From Vibrio casei (lineage in GTDB: Bacteria > Pseudomonadota > Gammaproteobacteria > Enterobacterales > Vibrionaceae): 64,000 bases of DNA. Shown piece after piece: positions 58,723 through 64,000 of the stretch; positions within the stretch are counted from its first letter, which is position 1; the number at the start of each line of letters is the position of its first letter. The notes under the pieces are model-generated. The model did no database searches. It saw nothing but the letters and a program-made list of their open reading frames with translations, and had not been told where the DNA came from. The stretch lies in the NCBI RefSeq assembly GCF_002218025.2, contig NZ_AP018680.1, forward strand, positions 2,046,001 to 2,110,000, in the 5' to 3' direction. The translations under genes were made by a program, and so were the position numbers.

Positions 58723-59880
58723 TTACAGTAATGCTGGTAGGTCTTTGAGTATTTTCAACGCATTACTCATGTGGTTTTGTGTGGTGACAAAGCCGACCAG
58801 TTTATTATCGTAATCAAATGCACGAGCGGTGATGCCTTCCTGATCTAATTCAATCGACCACTTTGGTACGGATTGACCAGTTTGCCCGGCTAATTGAACG
58901 GGTAAATTAGGCGTTTTTACTTTTACCAACATAGCCGGCAATTTTAACGTTGCTGCTGGGCCTGCTGTTTGTAATAAGACTTTAGCTAAAACGTTGGCGC
59001 TTAATAAGGTTGGCTGTAGATATGAGAGGACTTTGTTCTCAATTTGAGCACAATCACCAAGTGCATAGATATTTGAGTCGGATGTTTGTAATTGACGATT
59101 GACTACTATTCCTTTATCTACCGTTAAACCAGTCTGTTGTGCTAGTTGGATATTGGGCTTGAGTCCTGAAGCTGAAATAACACTATCAACAAGAAATTGT
59201 TCACCAGAATTGAGAATAACCTCTACGCCAAAGTCCGTTTGTTCGAGTGCTTGCACGGTATTATTTAAATGTAACTTCACACCACCTTGGGTTAACTTTT
59301 TCTGTAAAGGCGTAGAAATAGCATCTGGTAACATGGTTTGCATGACGCTGTCGCAAGGATCAACAATCGACACGGTTTTACCTGATATTGAAAGATCCAT
59401 TGCCAGTTCAGTGCCAATTAGGCCCGCGCCAATAATGAGTACATGCTCTGCTTGGTCCAGTTTATGCTGTGCGGCTTGATACTCGATACGGCTATTGAGG
59501 GTTATCACCTCCTTTACCGCTGAGCCATTCATCGCTGGAATAAAAGTTGAAGCGCCGGTCGCCAAGACCAGTTTTGAATAGCTAAGCACATCACCTTTGG
59601 TTGTTGTCACGTTTTGTGCGTGGCGATCAATCGTTTCCACTTTGGTTTGGGTATAGATTGTGATGTCATTATCTTGTGCAAAGCTATCTGCAGCTTGGCG
59701 GATAAGCGCATCGGCATTGTGTTTGTTGGTAAACACATGGCTAAGATCGGGCTTATTGTAGTCATGGCCATCATCAGCGGTAATCACTGTGATTGGGGTT
59801 TGTTTATCTGAACGGCGTAATGCCTTCACTAATTGATAGGCAGCGAAACCACTGCCTATGATCATAATTGGATTATTCAT
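58723..59880 (-). CDS. norW: NADH:flavorubredoxin reductase NorW
   Basis: FAD enzyme passing electrons from NADH to the rubredoxin domain of NorV. 385 residues (E. coli 377). FAD-binding IIGSGFAAYQLVKALRR at the N-terminus, LVLATGASTF near 105, NAD-binding IIGAGLIGTELAMDLS near 150, and IYALGDCAQI near 270. Start codon overlaps or abuts the norV stop (59880), so translation is coupled. Confidence 0.96.
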   Translation of the reverse strand: MNNPIMIIGSGFAAYQLVKALRRSDKQTPITVITADDGHDYNKPDLSHVFTNKHNADALIRQAADSFAQDNDITIYTQTKVETIDRHAQNVTTTKGDVLSYSKLVLATGASTFIPAMNGSAVKEVITLNSRIEYQAAQHKLDQAEHVLIIGAGLIGTELAMDLSISGKTVSIVDPCDSVMQTMLPDAISTPLQKKLTQGGVKLHLNNTVQALEQTDFGVEVILNSGEQFLVDSVISASGLKPNIQLAQQTGLTVDKGIVVNRQLQTSDSNIYALGDCAQIENKVLSYLQPTLLSANVLAKVLLQTAGPAATLKLPAMLVKVKTPNLPVQLAGQTGQSVPKWSIELDQEGITARAFDYDNKLVGFVTTQNHMSNALKILKDLPALL

Positions 59881-61457
59881 TACGCCACCTGAGATTGGTT
59901 ATCTTTGTCGATATTGTTGCCTAATGTGCTGGCACAAGGCTCAAACACTTCTTTACCAATGCCACATTCAGGGCATAAGAAATCTTCAGGTACTTGTCCC
60001 CAAGCGGTTCCAGGTTCAACGCCTTGGTTGGGCTCACCAAGTTTAGGCTCATAGACCCATTGGCAAACGGTACATAGCATCGCTTGCTGATCTTCGGCTG
60101 ACGAATTTGTGCTATTCACTGGCTCGATAGTAGTCGGTTCGATTGCAGGCTCATTTGTCGCTTCAATCGCACTGGCAGCTTGAGTGGGTTGAGCAACCGC
60201 TTTATTTGTCATGATATTGGTGACGTTCTTAGGCGCAGAATGACTCACATTGGATAGATCATGCAGTGCCCATTCTTTTGCTATTTGACGGCCATAATCA
60301 CGACATTCTTGCATTGCTTTGCCATCAGGGCGCCATTTGGTTTTCTTACTAATTGCGGTTTCAAAGCCACAGTCCATCAAGCGGGTGTGGATACGGTCAA
60401 CCGCACCGCCATTCCAGCCATAGCTACCAAATGCCGCCGCTTTTTTGTTCTTAAAGCGTAATCCTGTGATTTCTTCTAGCATGCCAGCGACTTTAGGCAT
60501 CATAACGTTGTTCATGGTAGAAGAGCCAACCAAGATACCTTTTGAACGGAATACATTAGATAAGATTTCATTTTTATCGTGCAAAGAGACGTTAAACACT
60601 TTCACCGCCACATTCGGATCTACATCATTAATGCCTTGAGCAATAGCATCAGCCATCATGCGAGTGTTGTTCGACATTGAGTCATAAAATAAAGTGATGC
60701 GATCTTCCTGGTAGTTATCCGCCCACTCTAGGTATTGGTGAATAATTTGAGTTGGGTTATCGCGCCATACAATACCGTGAGCGGTTGCGATCATATCAAC
60801 GGGTAGCTCTAGGCTAAGCACCTCTTTGATTTTAGAGGTCACTAATGGGCTAAATGGTGTCAGAATGTTGGCGTAATAACGTAAGCATTGCTCATAAAGC
60901 TCAACCTGATCGACTTCATCATTAAATAGGTGTTCATCACAGTAGTGCTGACCAAATGCATCGTTACTAAATAGCACGGCATCTCCAGTCATGTAAGTCA
61001 TCATGCTATCTGGCCAATGCAGCATTGGAGACTCGACGAATACAAGCGCTTTGCCATTACCTAAGTCGATGCTGTCGCCGGTTTTAACTACATTAAAGTT
61101 CCAATCAGGCTGATGGTGGTGACCAGTAATCGAATCAATGGCATTCTCTGTACAATAAATTGGCGTGTTAGGAATTTTGGCTAATAGCGCCCCTAAAGCC
61201 CCGGCGTGATCTTCTTCAGCATGGTTGATAACGATGTAGTCAATCTGGTTAAGATCAATTTCCATTTCTAAGTTTTGGACAAATTGCTGGCTAAAACGGT
61301 GATCTACGGTATCGATTAAAACGTTTTTTTCTTCTTTAATTAGATAACTGTTATAGCTGGTGCCACGTGTGATTTTATATTCTGTACCATGGAAATTTTG
61401 TACTTCCCAATCACGTTGACCAACCCAGTGGATATTATTTTTAACATGAATAGACAT
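59880..61457 (-). CDS. norV: anaerobic nitric oxide reductase flavorubredoxin NorV
   Basis: Reduces NO to N2O under anaerobic conditions. 525 residues: metallo-beta-lactamase-like domain with the di-iron ligands [11 protein letters not shown] (about 79-89), further His/Asp in [19 protein letters not shown] and TAHGIVWR; flavodoxin domain from about 255 ([32 protein letters not shown]); and a C-terminal rubredoxin with [10 protein letters not shown] and CPECG. The linker before rubredoxin (about 410-465) is rich in Ala/Glu/Pro/Thr and makes it about 45 residues longer than the E. coli protein. Expressed from a sigma-54 promoter under NorR. Confidence 0.97.
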   Translation of the reverse strand: MSIHVKNNIHWVGQRDWEVQNFHGTEYKITRGTSYNSYLIKEEKNVLIDTVDHRFSQQFVQNLEMEIDLNQIDYIVINHAEEDHAGALGALLAKIPNTPIYCTENAIDSITGHHHQPDWNFNVVKTGDSIDLGNGKALVFVESPMLHWPDSMMTYMTGDAVLFSNDAFGQHYCDEHLFNDEVDQVELYEQCLRYYANILTPFSPLVTSKIKEVLSLELPVDMIATAHGIVWRDNPTQIIHQYLEWADNYQEDRITLFYDSMSNNTRMMADAIAQGINDVDPNVAVKVFNVSLHDKNEILSNVFRSKGILVGSSTMNNVMMPKVAGMLEEITGLRFKNKKAAAFGSYGWNGGAVDRIHTRLMDCGFETAISKKTKWRPDGKAMQECRDYGRQIAKEWALHDLSNVSHSAPKNVTNIMTNKAVAQPTQAASAIEATNEPAIEPTTIEPVNSTNSSAEDQQAMLCTVCQWVYEPKLGEPNQGVEPGTAWGQVPEDFLCPECGIGKEVFEPCASTLGNNIDKDNQSQVA

Positions 61458-61526
61458 AAACGACTCCTAAGTATGAATTCTAAATTTGGATAAAAAGTAA
61501 ATTAATAAATTTCTCATTCATACTAT

Positions 61527-61542
61527 TGCAGTATGCGTGCCA
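61527..61542 (-). promoter_or_regulatory. sigma-54 promoter of norVW
   Basis: Minus strand TGGCACGCATACTGCA fits TGGCAC-N5-TTGCA with the invariant GG (-24) and GC (-12) ten bases apart. About 70 bp upstream of the norV start. Confidence 0.85.
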
Positions 61543-61595
61543 ACCTTTAAATTCATTACTTTTCAAGTATTTATGTTTTTAAGGTTACTTTCACT

Positions 61596-61651
61596 GTCAT
61601 AATGACAGTGTTTGCTTGGTGTCAAAAAGACATTTTATGTGTCATATTGAC
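61596..61651. promoter_or_regulatory. three NorR binding sites (enhancer)
   Basis: GTCATAATGAC (61596-61606), GTCAAAAAGAC (61621-61631) and GTCATATTGAC (61641-61651) follow the GTCA-N3-TGAC NorR pattern; the middle one has one deviation. They lie 54-109 bp upstream of the norV sigma-54 promoter, the enhancer arrangement known in E. coli, and overlap the norR leader, so NorR probably also represses itself. Confidence 0.88.
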
Positions 61652-61693
61652 ATGAAGATTAAAGAAAGTAAGAAAATTAAAGAGAGCAGGCAA

Positions 61694-63262
61694 ATGGAGA
61701 AATTTCATTCACAAATAACGCAACTCGCGCTTGATTTGACGTTAGGAATATCCAATCAAGACCGTTTTGATCGTCTTCTAGAAGTATTAAGGAATATTTT
61801 AAATTGTGATGCAGCGGCATTGCTTGCTTATCGAAAGCAACAGTTTGTGCCATTAGCGATTGATGGTTTGTATGATGAGGTGATGGGGCGACGATTTAAT
61901 CTTGATGAGCATCCCCGTTTAGAAGCGATTGCACGAGCGGGGGATGTGGTTCGCTTTCCTGCCGATAGCGATATTGCTGACCCTTATGATGGACTGATCC
62001 CGAATAAAGGGGATAAGTTACACGTCCATGCTTGTGTCGGATTACCGCTAATTGCACATGGCCATTTGATTGGGGCGCTGACGATAGATGGTTTTGATGC
62101 GCATCAGTTTGATACTTTCACCGATAGTGACTTACGAACCATTAGTGCGCTGGCAGCCGCGAGCTTACATACCTCCTTATTAGTGAAGCAATTGGAATCA
62201 CAGGTGGTGAATGCCAGTGATACAGACTCTCATATCACCAAAGAAATGAATTTAAGTGAGGAGATGGTTGGTCAGTCGGGCGCGATGATGGATTTAAGAA
62301 TGCAGATCCAAGCGGTGGCGAATACCGACCTTTCGGTTTTGATTATGGGAGAAACCGGGGTTGGTAAAGAGCTTGTCGCGACCGCCATTCATAATCAATC
62401 GAATCGTGCCAAGCAAAACTTGGTGTATTTAAACTGTGCGGCTTTACCTGAGTCGGTGGCGGAAAGTGAGTTATTTGGCCATGTAAAAGGGGCCTTTACT
62501 GGCGCGATTAGTCACCGTAAAGGCAAGTTTGAATTAGCCGATAATGGCACGTTATTTTTAGATGAAGTGGGTGAATTGCCTTTAGGGCTGCAATCCAAAT
62601 TATTGCGAGTATTGCAATATGGCGATTTACAGCGAGTTGGCGATGACAGTGTGCTTAAAGTGAATACCCGCATTGTGGCAGCAACCAACCGAGACTTGCA
62701 TCAAGATGTAGTGAACGGCAAGTTTCGGGCGGATTTATATCACCGCTTGAGTGTTTTTCCCATTCATGTTCCGGCGCTCAGAGAGCGAACAGGGGATATT
62801 ACCTTGTTGAGTGGCTTTTTTATTGAAAAGTGCAAACACAAACTGAATTTGAATCATCTAAGTATCTCCCCTGCGGCTTTGCAGTTATTGGGGCAATATA
62901 GTTGGCCGGGTAATATTCGTCAGCTTGAGCATGCTATCCACCGTGCTGCGGTCTTAGCCAAAACAGAAACGAGACAACCCAGTCCCATAATTTTACAGCC
63001 CCATCATTTTGAATTAATACAAACAGAATCACCTTCAACACAAGGTGGTGAGAATCAAAATCAGCTAGAGGATACCGTTAATTCTGATATAACTAAGGAC
63101 TACTCTTTGGGTCTAAAAGCGGCTACTGAAACATTTCAGGCGCAAGTGATCATGGATGCACTGAACAATAATCAGCAAAACTGGTCTGCTACTGCTCGTG
63201 AGTTAAAAATTGACAGTGGTAATTTGCATCGATTAGCAAGACGTCTAGGATTAAAGTCATAG
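61694..63262 (+). CDS. norR: nitric oxide-responsive sigma-54 activator NorR
   Basis: 522 residues from the ATG at 61694, the start that aligns with E. coli NorR; the frame is open 26 codons upstream across the NorR boxes. N-terminal GAF domain (about 10-175) with the conserved iron-binding neighbourhood ([29 protein letters not shown] split here by key residues Asp and Arg), AAA+ domain with Walker [10 protein letters not shown], the sigma-54-contact GAFTGA loop, Walker [12 protein letters not shown], and a C-terminal Fis-type helix-turn-helix ([24 protein letters not shown]). Senses NO through the GAF iron and switches on norVW. Confidence 0.97.
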   Translation: MEKFHSQITQLALDLTLGISNQDRFDRLLEVLRNILNCDAAALLAYRKQQFVPLAIDGLYDEVMGRRFNLDEHPRLEAIARAGDVVRFPADSDIADPYDGLIPNKGDKLHVHACVGLPLIAHGHLIGALTIDGFDAHQFDTFTDSDLRTISALAAASLHTSLLVKQLESQVVNASDTDSHITKEMNLSEEMVGQSGAMMDLRMQIQAVANTDLSVLIMGETGVGKELVATAIHNQSNRAKQNLVYLNCAALPESVAESELFGHVKGAFTGAISHRKGKFELADNGTLFLDEVGELPLGLQSKLLRVLQYGDLQRVGDDSVLKVNTRIVAATNRDLHQDVVNGKFRADLYHRLSVFPIHVPALRERTGDITLLSGFFIEKCKHKLNLNHLSISPAALQLLGQYSWPGNIRQLEHAIHRAAVLAKTETRQPSPIILQPHHFELIQTESPSTQGGENQNQLEDTVNSDITKDYSLGLKAATETFQAQVIMDALNNNQQNWSATARELKIDSGNLHRLARRLGLKS

Positions 63263-63339
63263 TTTTGCCATACTCAATAAAATCAGTCCACTAAACAATG
63301 ATACCTATCATGAGATTAATGGGTAATTAAGGGGAATAT

Positions 63340-63711
63340 ATGAGCCATTTAGTCATACCAACACATTGGAAAATCCGACGTTCTACTCACTTTTTTACGA
63401 AAGATAATGTGCCTAAAGCGTTATTGACTCATCACAATACCGCAGAAGGTGTTTTTGGGCAGATCTGTGTGATGCAAGGAACGGTTACTTTTTATGGGTT
63501 TGCAAATGAGCAGGCCACTGAGCCAGAACAAGTAGTGGTGATTAATGCCGGTTCGTTTGCCACGAGTCCTCCTCAATATTGGCATCGTGTTGAACTCAGC
63601 GATGATGCTCAATTTAATATTAATTTTTGGGCGGAAGAAGAGACCGGTAATAAAGCAATGTTTAAGAGCTCAAGAATTCATAACAAACCAATCGATGGTT
63701 TACTTGATTAG
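63340..63711 (+). CDS. DUF1971 (TehB-like cupin) protein
   Basis: 123 residues, a small cupin-like beta barrel. Begins HLVIPTHWKIRRSTHFFTKDNVPKALL and contains HHNTAEGVFGQICVMQGTVTFYGF and PPQYWHRVELSDDAQFNINFW, the conserved His/Glu pattern of DUF1971, a domain also fused to some tellurite-resistance TehB proteins. Often found near NO or anaerobic-respiration genes, and here 77 bp after norR on the same strand; role unproven, perhaps in the nitrosative-stress response. Confidence 0.85.
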   Translation: MSHLVIPTHWKIRRSTHFFTKDNVPKALLTHHNTAEGVFGQICVMQGTVTFYGFANEQATEPEQVVVINAGSFATSPPQYWHRVELSDDAQFNINFWAEEETGNKAMFKSSRIHNKPIDGLLD

Positions 63712-63859
63712 GATTAAGCTATGACTATCACCATATTCGATGGGACATGCCTTAACAATGAACCATTTTAGTTAAAACTATTCGATTAATTTGATAATTT
63801 TGGCTGGGTTTCCTCCACATCAGTCAGTTTCTCGTAACGAATGAACATGGACAGCTTCA
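63712..63859. other. intergenic tail
   Basis: No gene recognised; short frames only. Contains a probable decayed junction with the transposase fragment to the right. Confidence 0.35.
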
Positions 63860-64000
63860 CTATAGAGTAATGCATGAACTTAAATAAAGCTGATTTTGAC
63901 TTGTTATAGCTGGTTGACTTAAGCAAAACTTGGTCTCTTCTGATAGCTGCTCAAAGAAGGAGATCAAAACTTCTTCTTTTCGGCCATGTTCAACCCAAAT
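63860..64000 (-). pseudogene. probable ISL3-family transposase fragment, cut by window
   Basis: Reading the minus strand from the window edge gives IWVEHGRKEEVLISFFEQLSEE, which resembles the 'V-x-x-G-R-K-E-x-x-L-x-x-F-F-x-x-L' region ahead of the first catalytic Asp in ISL3 transposases. After about 25 residues the similarity ends and a stop follows (63860-63862), so the piece inside the window is truncated. Identification rests on one short motif. Confidence 0.4.

Overview
The window reads as chromosome of a low-GC member of the Vibrionaceae, most likely Vibrio or a close relative. The evidence is the gene order csrA / serV-argV-type tRNA array / alaS-recX-recA, mutS facing rpoS-nlpD-pcm-surE-truD-ispF-ispD-ftsB, eno-pyrG-mazG-relA-rlmD facing barA, acpS-pdxJ-recO-era-rnc-lepB-lepA and rseCBA-rpoE facing nadB, together with Vibrio-like protein sequences. 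Species cannot be fixed from the sequence alone.

Region by region. 1-4068: an M16 peptidase lipoprotein (cut by the window edge), a YqaA membrane protein and an oxidoreductase gene split by a 1.6 kb IS3-family element. 4254-5740: five identical tRNA-Arg(ACG) and two tRNA-Ser(GCT) genes behind one strong promoter, then csrA. 6179-11125: alaS, recX, recA (LexA-controlled) and pncC. 11359-14266: a TAXI-type TRAP transporter pair. 14439-23166: mutS and the rpoS/nlpD/isoprenoid/ftsB block. 23342-34328: eno, pyrG, mazG, relA, rlmD and the sensor kinase barA. 34416-45910: an internally deleted RDD gene, the acpS-to-lepA operon, the sigma-E operon with its own sigma-E-type promoter, and nadB. 45957-49907: glutathione-dependent formaldehyde detoxification, a LysR regulator and a one-domain voltage-gated cation channel. 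50241-53957: a thiamine-precursor ABC transporter with tenA under a TPP riboswitch.

From about 54.1 to 58.4 kb the sequence becomes accessory and decayed: a short unknown gene, a methionine aminopeptidase paralogue coupled to a ParD-like gene, two 41-bp direct repeats around that module, a remnant SDR gene, a broken IS3-family transposase, and a chaA gene carrying two homopolymer frameshifts. From 58.5 to 63.7 kb lies the nitric-oxide detoxification cluster norVW/norR with three NorR boxes and a sigma-54 promoter, a candidate small gene and a DUF1971 cupin. The window ends in a probable ISL3-type transposase fragment.

The most interesting leads are the ParD-like/Map module between direct repeats, a natural channel with a CavAb-like acidic selectivity filter (TFEDWTD), the doubly frameshifted chaA with a structured leader, the RDD gene with an in-frame internal deletion, and two unannotated-looking small genes (next to norW and below the TPP riboswitch). 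I did not find a CRISPR array, prophage or clearly new multi-gene defence system.
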